Below are positions 43,021 through 51,612 of a DNA stretch of 54,975 bases, in pieces. The stretch is from NCBI GenBank assembly GCA_947627465.1, contig CANQWD010000016.1, forward strand, positions 1-54,975, given 5' to 3'. The DNA is from an uncultured Clostridia bacterium (GTDB lineage: Bacteria; Bacillota; Clostridia; Oscillospirales; Ruminococcaceae). Within the stretch, counting starts at the first letter, position 1, and each line of letters begins with the position of its first letter. Below the pieces are notes generated by a model, which searched no databases, was not told the DNA's origin, and saw nothing but the letters and a program-made list of their open reading frames with translations. The position numbers were made by a program, and so were the translations under genes.

Positions 43021-43449
43021 TCATAAATATTTTTTAAAGGTGTAGGAAGTCTTTCCGTAACCCATTTTTTCATAGAACTTGTGCGCCTCGGCTCGTTTAA
43101 AATTGCTGCTTAACGTGATCACTCCGTAACCGTTCTTGACTGCGATATCTTCCACAAACATCACCAAAGCAGAGCCTATGCCGCTTCGTTGAAATTCAGT
43201 TTTGACGGCAAGTCCGATTATTCTCAGAAACTCGCCCTCAACTTCAAGCGAAAATTCCGTTACCGTTGAGATAAACCCGCAGACCTCGCCGTCCGTTTCC
43301 GCAACATAAACGCTGTAATTCCCACGTGCCATCATCTTTTTAAAGCGCTCTTGAACGCTGATTTCCACAATATCCGGATAATCGAGCTCGTTTTTGATAA
43401 GACCGTACACGCTCGCAATATCCGAAAATTCACATTTGCGTATTTTCAT
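43021..43449 (-). CDS. GNAT-family N-acetyltransferase
   Basis: A 142-residue protein beginning MKIRKCEFSDIASVYGLIKN, with motif A in LRIIGLAVKTEFQRSGIGSALVM and motif B in FKRAEAHKFYEKMGYGK. This is the small single-domain acetyltransferase form. Its ATG overlaps the aroA stop by 4 bases, and the next gene is 9 bases downstream, so it is fully embedded in the aro operon. Its substrate is unknown. Confidence 0.85.
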   Translation of the reverse strand: MKIRKCEFSDIASVYGLIKNELDYPDIVEISVQERFKKMMARGNYSVYVAETDGEVCGFISTVTEFSLEVEGEFLRIIGLAVKTEFQRSGIGSALVMFVEDIAVKNGYGVITLSSNFKRAEAHKFYEKMGYGKTSYTFKKYL

Positions 43450-44672
43450 ATTTCCGCAACCTCTCCACCGATTTTTTTGTATACCTCAAAGAAATTCGGG
43501 AACGATTTGCGCACGCACTCCGCGCCGTGAATAACAAGCGGATTTTCGCAGCGAGTAGCCGCGATCGCCATTGACATAGCTATGCGATGATCGTTAAACG
43601 CTGATACCTCGCCGCCCTTGAGCGCACCCACTCCCTCAATTTCAAGATAATCCGTTCCCGAAGTGACCTTGCCGCCAATCACGTTCAGACATTCCTCCAT
43701 AGCCGCAAGCCTGTCGCACTCCTTAATGCGGAGCCGCGCAACGTTTACAATGCGGCTTGTTCCTTTGCTAAAGCACGCGAGAACGCTCAAAATCGGCACT
43801 AAGTCGGGAATATCAGAGCAGTCAAGCTCGAAAGGCTCACGCGATTTTACAAAATTCTCACAAATCCCAACTATCACCTTATCTCCTTGCACCGAGTTCT
43901 CATTTAAACCGCCTATATCAATTAAAGAGCCGAGCGCGTTCGCTACGTAAAAGAACGCGCTTTGAGAGTAATCGCCCTCGACGGCTCCCGAAAAAGGCTT
44001 TAAACGTCCGCTTTTAACTGCGTAACCATTCGCCGTTTCGGTAATTTCACAGCCGAAATTCCGTAAAACTTCTATAGTTATGTCTACATACGGTTTTGAC
44101 TGCAAATGCGAAGTGATTACAATTTCACTGTCGCTGTCAATCAGCGGTAGTGAAAACAGCAGACCGGTTATAAATTGCGAGGAAACTCTGCCGTCTATCT
44201 CAAATCGCCCCGCCGTCAGCTTTCCCGAAACAGAGCAGGGGAGAGTACAGCCGCTTTCCGCCTTTAAGAAATCAAAAGCTGCCCCGTGCTTTGGAAGTTC
44301 GTCTGTAAACGGTTTTATTGGACGTTCGGGAAGCTTTCCCGAGCCGATAAACTCCGCGTTTATCCCCAAAGCACAAGCCACAGGAATAAGGAACCGCAAA
44401 GTTGAACCCGATTCGCGGCAATCCAAAACGGCTTTATCGGGAATTTTCGTTATTCCTTCAATTACCGCGGTATCGCCTTTGTAATCTATTTTAGCGCCCA
44501 ACGCGCGCATGCACTCCATTGTGGCAAGAATATCGGCGGAAGGGGAGAGGTTGGTTATCTTTGAAGTTCCGTTTGCAAGCGCCGCCGCGATTATCATACG
44601 GTGAGCAACGCTTTTTGAAGGCGGCACGGTAACTTTTCCCGAAAGCTTTTTCGGAGTTATTTTTAAGTCCAT
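43446..44672 (-). CDS. aroA: 3-phosphoshikimate 1-carboxyvinyltransferase (EPSP synthase)
   Basis: A 408-residue two-domain enzyme: VTVPPSKSVAHRMIIAAALA (phosphate/PEP site), LDCRESGSTLRFLIPVACAL, RVSSQFITGLLFSLPLI, ECDRLAAMEECLN and AFNDHRIAMSMAI. It joins PEP to shikimate-3-phosphate. PSKSVAHR and the GES core are of the usual type; herbicide sensitivity cannot be judged by eye. The ATG at 44672 follows ggagg inside the aroB end and lies one base after the aroB stop; an in-frame start at 44705 is less likely. Confidence 0.95.
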   Translation of the reverse strand: MDLKITPKKLSGKVTVPPSKSVAHRMIIAAALANGTSKITNLSPSADILATMECMRALGAKIDYKGDTAVIEGITKIPDKAVLDCRESGSTLRFLIPVACALGINAEFIGSGKLPERPIKPFTDELPKHGAAFDFLKAESGCTLPCSVSGKLTAGRFEIDGRVSSQFITGLLFSLPLIDSDSEIVITSHLQSKPYVDITIEVLRNFGCEITETANGYAVKSGRLKPFSGAVEGDYSQSAFFYVANALGSLIDIGGLNENSVQGDKVIVGICENFVKSREPFELDCSDIPDLVPILSVLACFSKGTSRIVNVARLRIKECDRLAAMEECLNVIGGKVTSGTDYLEIEGVGALKGGEVSAFNDHRIAMSMAIAATRCENPLVIHGAECVRKSFPNFFEVYKKIGGEVAEI

Positions 44673-44673
44673 T

Positions 44674-45723
44674 TCAGCCCTCCAAAAAATCTTTATACTC
44701 GTCAACCGACATTTTAACTACCTTACTTTCTCCGATATCGGTGCAGATAACAACATTCATTCCGCTTACAAGATGCTTTTTGTCGCCGAGCGAGATCTTA
44801 TAAAGCTCGTTAAGCGGCGCGGGATCTGAAATCGGAAGTCCGCATTTTATAAGTAACGCGTCCAGCTTTTCCGCAACGCCCGTTTTGCACATTCCGCGGC
44901 GTTCCGCGATATGAGTAAACATACTCATACCGATAGCAACCGCAAACCCGTGAGTTAAACCCGTGTAATTGTAGTATTTTTCCAGAGCGTGTCCCAATGT
45001 ATGACCGAAATTCAGCAGCATACGTTCGCCCTTTTCGCGCTCGTCGTTTTCAACGACTTGACCTTTAATGATAACGTTTCGCTTTATTATATCCACAAGC
45101 TCCGATTTGATATCACCGTTTGAAAGAATCTCGAAAAGATCCGCCGATTTTATCATTCCATGCTTTATAACCTCCGCCATACCGTCAGCGAAAAATTCGG
45201 GAGTAAGCGTGGAGAGCGTATCGGTATCGGCTATCACAAGCCGCGGCTGATGAAACGCGCCCACTAGATTTTTGCCCGCTTGGATATCCACGGCTGTTTT
45301 GCCGCCTATGGAGCTGTCCGCCTGCGAAACGACTGTTGTGGGTATCTGAATGAAATCTATGCCGCGCATATAAGTCGCCGCCGCATAGCCCGCCGTGTCT
45401 CCAACAACGCCGCCGCCCAAAGCCGCGATATAATCGGAGCGCGTGAAGCCGTGCTCCGCTAAAAAATCATAAATATCAAGCAGGGTAGAGTGATTTTTTG
45501 AAGCTTCACCGTGTGGAAAAACAAACTTTAGAGCTTCAATATCAGCGTCTTGGAGCGACCTCATTACGCATTCTGCGTACAATTTATCAACATTGTCATC
45601 GGTGATAACGGCGCATTTACCGCTTGGCTTTACTGCTTTAATGAATTTGCCCGAAGAGGCAAGCAGCCCGCTGTTTATCAAAATTTCGTAGCTTGTGCTG
45701 GCATTTACCATAACTTTTTCCAT
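44674..45723 (-). CDS. aroB: 3-dehydroquinate synthase
   Basis: A 349-residue NAD- and zinc-dependent enzyme: FPHGEASKNHSTLLDIYDFL, AALGGGVVGDTAGYAAATYM (NAD binding), FIQIPTTVVSQADSSIGGKT, then the Zn ligands in EVIKHGMI, LNFGHTLGHALEKY and LTHGFAVAIGM. It makes 3-dehydroquinate from DAHP. ggagg precedes the ATG at 45723. It is the first gene of the operon with a promoter at 45779-45807. No DAHP synthase, aroD, aroE or aroK is in the window. Confidence 0.95.
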   Translation of the reverse strand: MEKVMVNASTSYEILINSGLLASSGKFIKAVKPSGKCAVITDDNVDKLYAECVMRSLQDADIEALKFVFPHGEASKNHSTLLDIYDFLAEHGFTRSDYIAALGGGVVGDTAGYAAATYMRGIDFIQIPTTVVSQADSSIGGKTAVDIQAGKNLVGAFHQPRLVIADTDTLSTLTPEFFADGMAEVIKHGMIKSADLFEILSNGDIKSELVDIIKRNVIIKGQVVENDEREKGERMLLNFGHTLGHALEKYYNYTGLTHGFAVAIGMSMFTHIAERRGMCKTGVAEKLDALLIKCGLPISDPAPLNELYKISLGDKKHLVSGMNVVICTDIGESKVVKMSVDEYKDFLEG

Positions 45724-45778
45724 TTTAGTCCTCCATACTCTTAGAGAGTCTGCAAACACTCTCTGGACATATATATTT

Positions 45779-45807
45779 ATTTTACCATATTTTCTGTTAA
45801 ATTTCAA
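45779..45807 (-). promoter_or_regulatory. Sigma-A promoter of the aro operon
   Basis: On the minus strand: TTGAAA, 17-base spacer, TAAAAT with extended TGG. A small agagagt/actctct hairpin (7-bp stem, 8-base loop) follows in the leader near 45741-45762. Confidence 0.7.
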
Positions 45808-45844
45808 GTGGTTTATCAGATAAAAACCGTCAGATTTATTTAAT

Positions 45845-45872
45845 AAAAATTCCCCCGCCAAGGGCGGGGGAA
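45845..45872 (-). terminator. Intrinsic terminator of the chemoreceptor gene
   Basis: A 10-bp stem (ttcccccgcc / ggcgggggaa) with a 3-base loop; on the minus strand TTTTT follows. It lies 23 bases after the stop. Confidence 0.88.
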
Positions 45873-45895
45873 AATCAAGATATGTTAAAGTTCGA

Positions 45896-47911
45896 TTATT
45901 TCTTTTTAAGGATAAACTTGCTGGTAAGGTTCTGAAGCTCTGCTGCCTGACCATTAAGCTCTTCACTGGATGCAGCGGACTGCTCTGCGGTAGCTGCATT
46001 GGTCTGAACTACGGAAGAAATCTGATCTACGCCGACATTTACCTGCTCAATCATAGAAGCTTGCTCCTTAGAAGCCGCAGTGATCTCGTCGATAAGCTTA
46101 ACTGTCTGGTTTGTAACCTCAACAGATGTGTTAAGCGCTTCAGCAGTATCATTTGCGATATTGGAACCGTTCTCAACAGCGTCAATAGTCTGCTGAATAA
46201 GCTCTGTGGTGCTTTGAGCCGCCTCGGAAGATTTGGATGCGAGGTTGCGTACTTCGTCCGCAACAACTGCGAAGCCCTTTCCGGAAGCACCTGCTCTCGC
46301 AGCCTCAATAGCTGCGTTAAGTGCAAGGATATTGGTCTGGAACGCGATATCCTCGATAGTCTTGATGATATTGGATATCTCGTTGGACTTTTCGGAAATA
46401 TGGTTCATAGCCTTGATCATATCCTGCATGCGATCATTGGACTGGTCGATCTTTTGACCTGCAAGATCCGCCTTGGAATTAGCATCTGCAGCGTTCTTCG
46501 CATTGGAAGCAACCTTTTCGTTAAGAGTTGCGATAATGCTTGCAAGCTCTTCGATAGACGAAGCCTGCTCGGTAGTACCGGATGCGAGAGAAGTAGCGCC
46601 GTCGGAGATCTGAGTTGCGCCCTGATTTACCTGAGAAGCAGCGATATTGATCTGTTCCAATGTATCGCTCAACTTATCGGACAGCATACCCAAAGCGTCT
46701 ATAATCTTAACAAAGTCGCCCTTAAATTCTATGTTTCTGCGAACGTCAAAATTGCCGGCAGAGAACTCTTGACATATTCTGGAAATTTCTCCAACATAAC
46801 TGTTCAACGAATTAATCGTACCGTTGATATCGTTTGCAAGACGACCAGTTTCATCTTCGGAGACGTGATCGACCTGAACGCTCAAATCGCCGTTTGCAAC
46901 TGCCTCCATAACTGTGCAGGTCTTAATGATAGGCTTTACAATGCCATTTGCAGTAAGGATACTTGTAATGCTGCCAACAACGACCAAAGCAATCGCAACC
47001 CCAACCGTGATAATGATCGAGATGTAGGTTTCCCGCAGCCATTCGCTTTGAGGAGTTGTAAGACCTACAATCCAACCGTCTGTTTCGGGAATCATAGCGC
47101 ATGCGCCATATCTTGCCTTGCCGTTGTTGTGGAACGTGCCGAATACGCCGGTATTGGGATCGGAAAGCGCAAGACCTTCCTTCTCAATATCTTTACGTCC
47201 GATCGTTTCGGGAGAACCCGAACCGTTCACGTTGTTAAGCTGCGATGTAACGCGCGAATAATCCTTGCTTGCGATATATGTACCGTTTCCGTCGAGCATA
47301 TAAACGCTTGCATCGTCACTACCGCCTATTTTAATAGCGTTCGAGATGTCCGAAAGGAACTCCGCGCTAAGACCGGCATAAACAACGCCCACAACTTTAC
47401 CGTCGTTAAAACCGCCCTCTTTAATAGGAGCCGCAAAATAAACCATCCATTCGCCGTTCACTTGCGTAGGAGACTGAACATACTCATCACCCGCCATACA
47501 CGTTTTAAAGAGTTCGGACGCGGAACTGTCGCCGCCGTAATCGTGATTTTCGTTGAAATTAACGCCGTTTTCCGAAATAAAGCCGTAATCGGAAAGACCA
47601 TAAGTTTTTGCTCTTCTTCTGAGCAATTCCTGCATATGCTCTTCCTTTTCTTTGTCGCCGTTTTCAACGTCTTTAATGTAGTCGCCGAGGTTCGTATTCA
47701 AACCAATCTCTTTAACGATAGCTTTGCTTCGTCCCAAACGGTTTGAAACGCGCACGCCTGACTGCATCGCGAGTTCAACAATCACATCTTCCGTACAGGT
47801 GTATGTGCTTCTGTAATTCATTACACACCCGAGAACACCGACAATGCCCACGCCGATAATTATCGGTATAAGCATTCTTGACAGGATCTTACCCTTTAGC
47901 GATTTAAACAT
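45896..47911 (-). CDS. Methyl-accepting chemotaxis protein with Cache-type sensor
   Basis: A 671-residue chemoreceptor: TM1 about 13-31, an extracellular Cache-like domain (about 35-290, with [11 protein letters not shown]-type strands and [15 protein letters not shown]), TM2 about 297-318 ([20 protein letters not shown]), HAMP (about 320-375) and the long signalling coiled coil. The kinase-binding tip carries [20 protein letters not shown] and [15 protein letters not shown]. It binds an unknown small ligand outside and controls CheA. No C-terminal CheR-tether pentapeptide is seen; it ends FILKKK. It likely works with cheV at 3249. Confidence 0.94.
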   Translation of the reverse strand: MFKSLKGKILSRMLIPIIIGVGIVGVLGCVMNYRSTYTCTEDVIVELAMQSGVRVSNRLGRSKAIVKEIGLNTNLGDYIKDVENGDKEKEEHMQELLRRRAKTYGLSDYGFISENGVNFNENHDYGGDSSASELFKTCMAGDEYVQSPTQVNGEWMVYFAAPIKEGGFNDGKVVGVVYAGLSAEFLSDISNAIKIGGSDDASVYMLDGNGTYIASKDYSRVTSQLNNVNGSGSPETIGRKDIEKEGLALSDPNTGVFGTFHNNGKARYGACAMIPETDGWIVGLTTPQSEWLRETYISIIITVGVAIALVVVGSITSILTANGIVKPIIKTCTVMEAVANGDLSVQVDHVSEDETGRLANDINGTINSLNSYVGEISRICQEFSAGNFDVRRNIEFKGDFVKIIDALGMLSDKLSDTLEQINIAASQVNQGATQISDGATSLASGTTEQASSIEELASIIATLNEKVASNAKNAADANSKADLAGQKIDQSNDRMQDMIKAMNHISEKSNEISNIIKTIEDIAFQTNILALNAAIEAARAGASGKGFAVVADEVRNLASKSSEAAQSTTELIQQTIDAVENGSNIANDTAEALNTSVEVTNQTVKLIDEITAASKEQASMIEQVNVGVDQISSVVQTNAATAEQSAASSEELNGQAAELQNLTSKFILKKK

Positions 47912-47984
47912 AGTTGTTAAACCTCATTTCCTTATTTCTAAATTTTGCACAATAAATTGAACTAAACACCTAGTGCATATCTAA

Positions 47985-48013
47985 ATTATACCACAAAATA
48001 CTAAACTCGTCAA
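47985..48013 (-). promoter_or_regulatory. Sigma-A promoter of the chemoreceptor gene
   Basis: On the minus strand: TTGACG, 17-base spacer, TATAAT with extended TGG. The leader is about 65 bases. Motility genes in Clostridia often use sigma-D, but here a clear sigma-A site is present. Confidence 0.8.
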
Positions 48014-48093
48014 GATATTTTTTCATAAAATGCTTGTAAGATTTCACTAATTTTTTTACCTTTTTTTGTAGAAATAACATAATTTTTTTCAGT

Positions 48094-49131
48094 TTACTTA
48101 TTTTTTTTTGGCTTTACATTTGAAAGAGGGTTGTTTTTCACAGCATTTTCCATTTGCGAATTAGAAACGTGCGTATATATCTGTGTGGTATTTAAATTTT
48201 CGTGACCTAAAACATCTTTAAGCACCCGAACATCAACTCCGTTTTGATACATTAAAGTGGCGGCGGTATGGCGGAGTTTGTGTACGGAAAGTCCCATATT
48301 ATCCAAGCCGCAGCTTTTCAAAGCCTCCTCAACGATCTGCTGAACGCGGCGGTTTGATATCCGCGTTTTGCGTCGGCTGAGAAACAAAGCGTCGGTTTGC
48401 GCAGACATATCGCGGCAGCCTGCTGCTTGACGAATCTCGAGATCGCTCTCATTGGGAGCTACGTAATCGTTGTAAGCGGCTACGCAGGCATCATTCAAGT
48501 AAACAATACGTTCTTTATTGCCTTTACCGAGCACCTTTAAACTGTAAATCTCAGTTCCGTCCGGACCTGCGGTTTTACGGATATCCTTGAGATTTATCCC
48601 GACCAGCTCACTTAAACGCATTCCGCAGTTCAGAAAGAACACGATTATACAGTAATCGCGCTTTTGATCAGGTGTGTCAATATGCGTAAGCATTTCAAGA
48701 GCTTGCTCCAGCGTTAAAAATTTCGGCAGCGCCGGCTTTGGCGATGGCAGTTCCAGATTTGCCATAGGGCTTACTTCAAACAAATGCTTGTTATTCGTAA
48801 GAAATTTATAGAACTGCCGCAGTGCGACAGCCTTTCGATAACGCGCTTTTTGTTCATTGTTCTTTTCTTCTTTCATAAAAATCATAAACTGCTGAGCCGT
48901 TTGCAGATCGACCGAACAAATATCTTGCTCGGAAATATCGGAAATATCGATTTCCGAAAAAGCCGCGTCTTTATCCGCGCGTCCATTCTGAAGCTTGTAA
49001 TACCTGAAAAAGGTCCTCAGATCGTTATAGTAATTTTTTACGGTAAGCTCCGAACGGCCTTTGACGATCTGCTCGTAGTAAATAAAATCTTGTATAAGTC
49101 TCGGCGCGCCGCTGTATTTGTTTTCTTTCAT
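48094..49131 (-). CDS. Tyrosine recombinase, XerC/D-like
   Basis: A 345-residue recombinase with an N-terminal SAM-like core-binding domain (about 10-135) and a catalytic domain with R in CGMRLSELVGINL, K in LGKGNKERIVYLND, HxxR in SVHKLRHTAATLMYQ, H in LGHENLNTTQIYTH and the nucleophile Tyr in the same stretch. ggagg lies in atggaggcaaaaatg, so I place the start at 49131. It could be the host Xer-type enzyme or the integrase of the neighbouring filamentous prophage; its promoter overlaps the end of the last prophage gene, which favours a shared unit. A 28-bp inverted repeat lies in its leader. A tail PLSNVKPKKNK is basic. Confidence 0.9.
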   Translation of the reverse strand: MKENKYSGAPRLIQDFIYYEQIVKGRSELTVKNYYNDLRTFFRYYKLQNGRADKDAAFSEIDISDISEQDICSVDLQTAQQFMIFMKEEKNNEQKARYRKAVALRQFYKFLTNNKHLFEVSPMANLELPSPKPALPKFLTLEQALEMLTHIDTPDQKRDYCIIVFFLNCGMRLSELVGINLKDIRKTAGPDGTEIYSLKVLGKGNKERIVYLNDACVAAYNDYVAPNESDLEIRQAAGCRDMSAQTDALFLSRRKTRISNRRVQQIVEEALKSCGLDNMGLSVHKLRHTAATLMYQNGVDVRVLKDVLGHENLNTTQIYTHVSNSQMENAVKNNPLSNVKPKKNK

Positions 49132-49146
49132 TTTTGCCTCCATTCT

Positions 49147-49174
49147 ATTGCGTAAAATTTCTATTTTACGCAAT
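49147..49174. repeat. Perfect inverted repeat upstream of the recombinase, candidate recombination site
   Basis: attgcgtaaaat and attttacgcaat form 12-bp perfect arms around TTCT. Read as 11-bp arms and a 6-bp core it has the geometry of a Xer/dif site (11-6-11). It lies 16 bases upstream of the recombinase ATG, within the expected transcript. It could be an att/dif-like site, an operator for self-control or an RNA hairpin. The sequence does not match the Bacillus dif consensus. Confidence 0.7.
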
Positions 49175-49212
49175 TCACTATATTAAAGTGCAGAATGTTC
49201 CCTATTTAAATA

Positions 49213-49241
49213 AGTATACACCAACGGGCGGCAAATGTCAA
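49213..49241 (-). promoter_or_regulatory. Promoter of the tyrosine recombinase
   Basis: On the minus strand: TTGACA, 17-base spacer, TATACT. The -35 overlaps the stop codon of the Cys-rich gene and lies in the loop of a 9-bp ggcggcaaa/tttgccgcc inverted repeat (49227-49255). Confidence 0.7.
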
Positions 49242-49507
49242 GAACGTTTGCCGCCTTTGGTATTTCGGCGAATATACTGTTCAGAACGCTGTGTGTTCTC
49301 GCCGTGTCGGATATCCAAGACAAGTCGGCGGAACATCTGCGGCAAGAACTTCGTGACGAGGTCGCAGCACTCAACATAGCGAGTACACACATCACACATG
49401 TCGAAATGACAGCACATAGCGCACGGCGGATAATTAGCACCTGTATACACACAATGTGTCTTGCAGTCCTCAAAATTGCGGCATGCCCAATAATCACAAG
49501 TCAACAA
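49238..49507 (-). CDS. Cysteine-rich small protein, last gene of the prophage
   Basis: An 89-codon frame opening with TTG TTG (no ATG), overlapping the rep stop, with ggtgag just upstream. The first half holds 11 cysteines (CDYWACRNFEDCKTHC, then CAMCCHFDMCDVC, YVECC), as in a zinc-binding treble-clef or ribbon protein; the second half is basic (RRLVLDIRHGE, IRRNTKGGKRS). It could be a DNA-binding or regulatory protein of the phage. The frame is favoured over a competing frame in the same stretch because of the regular Cys pairs. No family is recognised. Confidence 0.5.
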   Translation of the reverse strand: MLTCDYWACRNFEDCKTHCVYTGANYPPCAMCCHFDMCDVCTRYVECCDLVTKFLPQMFRRLVLDIRHGENTQRSEQYIRRNTKGGKRS

Positions 49508-50775
49508 TTCTCACCGCCCAAAAAAGAGACACCCGGAGTAAAGAACTCTTTTGTTGTAAAATCGAAATCATCTAAATACAGACGTGCTTCATGGAAAACT
49601 TGACGATATACAAGATGTTGGCGTTCAATTTTGTTTTCCAAATTATTTTCATCACCAGAAGCGCAATAAGCATAACGCTTAAATCCGTTGAGATACTCAT
49701 AATCAACATTATTATCTTTTATGTTTTCAGCAAGTTCTTTTTTGTAGCAATTATATTTAGGATTTTTTAAACGCTTCTCATTTATAGAATTCTTAACGAT
49801 TTTATACACTCCAATAGCGCCGAGCTCGACAGAACATGTATACAAAGTCGCCGCACATTGAGCAATAAAACGCTTGGCACGAGCATAAGCGGAACGCGCG
49901 GGCGCTTTGTGAGGAAGTTTGAACTTTTCAGTACAGCCGCCGAGAAACTTTGCCCACCAGCGCTTAACAGGACAACGGGAAATGTTCTTGTTATTGCGGA
50001 CTATGAAAGAACAATAATTATTGACAACTCCGCGCATATATTTACCGAAATCGACATCATCACGATCAAGGAAAGAGTTAAGCACGGACATAGCCGCAGA
50101 ACCTTTAAACTCAAACTCACAGCGCGTCCAAGATGTGCAGTTTTCGGGCAAAGGCTCTTTTTTCTGAAGCTGTTCAGCAAGCTTATCATAAAAGCGGCAA
50201 AAAACATTACTTTTGCGTGAGCCAATATTTAAAGTGCGACCGACGACAGGAACGCTATCAACATTTTTAAGCCGCTCATTTAAAGTGACAGCGCCGTCAA
50301 TAAAATCAACAACACGCGATTTTTTCGACATTTCCCCTTTTCGGTAACAATCTGAAACCTTTTTCAAGGTAATAAAGGGCTTTTCATTATTATAATGTAT
50401 ATCGTCCATAGCGTAATCAACGCGAGTACAGCAAGTTGTATAACCTTGAAAACACAAAGCACGCCATTCATAAAGCCAAGTACGCAAATCAAGCCGATAT
50501 TTTGCAAGATACCGATTGAAATAGTCCAAACCCTGCGAGGACATTTGCAAACAAAAGCCTTGTGTATAAATGCGCTCGGGAGTACAGCCGTAAAGCGTAA
50601 TATTTTCATAAGTCATTGCCCAATCGTAGAACAAACCGCCGCCGCGAGGTGTCATTTTTGCCATAAGCTCATTTAATAACAGACCATTCCCCAGACGACC
50701 AAGAAACATGTCATAATCAATCGTTTGATCGGACGGTCTGATAGTAAGCGTTAGCCAGTCAAATTTACTTTCCAT
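49501..50775 (-). CDS. Rolling-circle replication initiator, Rep_trans-like
   Basis: A 424-residue protein with features of the Rep_trans (pfam02486-type) initiators of plasmids, ICEs and filamentous phages: N-terminal DWLTLTI, TRVDYAMDD (R118, D120), TLNIGSRKSNVFCRFYDK with candidate nicking Tyr Y196 and K198, and TRCEFEFKG (R218, E220, E222). It should nick the double-strand origin and start single-strand synthesis. The C-terminal ~180 residues are basic and Lys/Asn-rich. aaggaaat precedes the ATG. A perfect 18-bp palindrome lies 17 bases upstream of the start. Confidence 0.8.
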   Translation of the reverse strand: MESKFDWLTLTIRPSDQTIDYDMFLGRLGNGLLLNELMAKMTPRGGGLFYDWAMTYENITLYGCTPERIYTQGFCLQMSSQGLDYFNRYLAKYRLDLRTWLYEWRALCFQGYTTCCTRVDYAMDDIHYNNEKPFITLKKVSDCYRKGEMSKKSRVVDFIDGAVTLNERLKNVDSVPVVGRTLNIGSRKSNVFCRFYDKLAEQLQKKEPLPENCTSWTRCEFEFKGSAAMSVLNSFLDRDDVDFGKYMRGVVNNYCSFIVRNNKNISRCPVKRWWAKFLGGCTEKFKLPHKAPARSAYARAKRFIAQCAATLYTCSVELGAIGVYKIVKNSINEKRLKNPKYNCYKKELAENIKDNNVDYEYLNGFKRYAYCASGDENNLENKIERQHLVYRQVFHEARLYLDDFDFTTKEFFTPGVSFLGGENC

Positions 50776-50791
50776 ATATAAATTTCCTTTT

Positions 50792-50809
50792 TTGAAAGTT
50801 AACTTTCAA
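50792..50809. repeat. 18-bp perfect palindrome at the ATPase/rep junction
   Basis: ttgaaagttaactttcaa is fully self-complementary and overlaps the stop codon of the Zot-like gene just upstream of rep. It could be an operator, part of a replication origin, or a small RNA hairpin (7-bp stem, TTAA loop). Confidence 0.75.
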
Positions 50810-51612
50810 TGTTTAAAAGCCTTGTTCAAAGCTTTCTTCTGCTTTTTATCCGAAGCAATGAAATCAGGACTAAAATCCACAATACCGCGATTGGCAAGTA
50901 TTTCCTCATCAGGAATATAATCGGCAGTAAGCATACCCTTTACCATTTCGCGAGTATCATATTTAGCACGCAGTTCGTCAGTTTGGACAAAAGCGTCATA
51001 GTCAATATGCTTAATCGGAAGAAGAGGATTATTGAACCATTTATCATACTGTTGTGCGTCATACTTCGTGCATGTAGTATAGCGGCTAAAAGGATCTCCG
51101 AAATAGCTATGACACTCAGTAAGAGTATCAGCGATATCGCGAAGCTGCTTATCAAGCAAGTTCCAGCGCTGAACAGTGCCGATAAGCATTATATGTACAT
51201 GACGACACTGTAAAATTATCTGATACACGGGCTTCGGAACACTCTTTTTTGAACTTGCGAAATCACGGCTATTGAAGATAGTGCCTATCTCGTCTATGAG
51301 CACAATAGACTTATCAGGCAAATCTAAAATTTGATTTGCGTCCTTAAGAGGTATAATAGTTGTATCTTTAGGAAAACCTTTCAAAATTAGATTAGTAAGC
51401 ACGGTAACGCCCCTATACTTACAGCAGACCTTATAAGCATGCCGCACAGCAGAAATAGTCTTACCACCGCCGAACTTGCCCGTATAAAGATGAAGCCCCC
51501 AGTAGCGGAACACTTTCCAACCCTTATCCCGCAAAAAGTGATAAAAATCGGCGGTAACATAACGCCAGAATAACGGAGCGTTCTTTATAGCGCACATAAT
51601 AATTTTAAGCAT
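50806..51612 (-). CDS. Zot/pI-like inovirus assembly ATPase
   Basis: A 268-residue P-loop ATPase: Walker A TGKFGGGKT (44-52), then Walker B KSIVLIDEIGTIFNSRDF, and the Zot-type RHVHIMLIGTVQRWNLLDKQ. In filamentous phages pI/Zot sits in the inner membrane and uses ATP to drive coat assembly on the exiting DNA. Here the usual membrane segment and outer domain at the C terminus are not evident: the protein ends with the charged DKKQKKALNKAFKH. A weak hydrophobic N-terminal helix (NAPLFWRYVTADFYHF) may touch the membrane. The ATG shares a base with the stop of a 39-residue gene, and aggaaggga is the ribosome site. Confidence 0.85.
   Translation of the reverse strand: MLKIIMCAIKNAPLFWRYVTADFYHFLRDKGWKVFRYWGLHLYTGKFGGGKTISAVRHAYKVCCKYRGVTVLTNLILKGFPKDTTIIPLKDANQILDLPDKSIVLIDEIGTIFNSRDFASSKKSVPKPVYQIILQCRHVHIMLIGTVQRWNLLDKQLRDIADTLTECHSYFGDPFSRYTTCTKYDAQQYDKWFNNPLLPIKHIDYDAFVQTDELRAKYDTREMVKGMLTADYIPDEEILANRGIVDFSPDFIASDKKQKKALNKAFKH

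Noticed and set aside
46061-47746. 561-codon plus-strand open frame opposite the chemoreceptor
   Set aside because: The minus strand encodes a complete chemoreceptor with all family motifs; the opposite frame is a by-product of codon bias.
49147-49174. Standard Firmicutes dif site
   Set aside because: The geometry fits, but the arms do not match the known Bacillus-type dif arms, so I call it only a candidate recombination site.
49183-49497. Alternative 104-codon minus-strand frame at the end of the prophage
   Set aside because: It overlaps the Cys-rich frame, lacks a ribosome site and shows no regular pattern; the Cys pairs favour the other frame.
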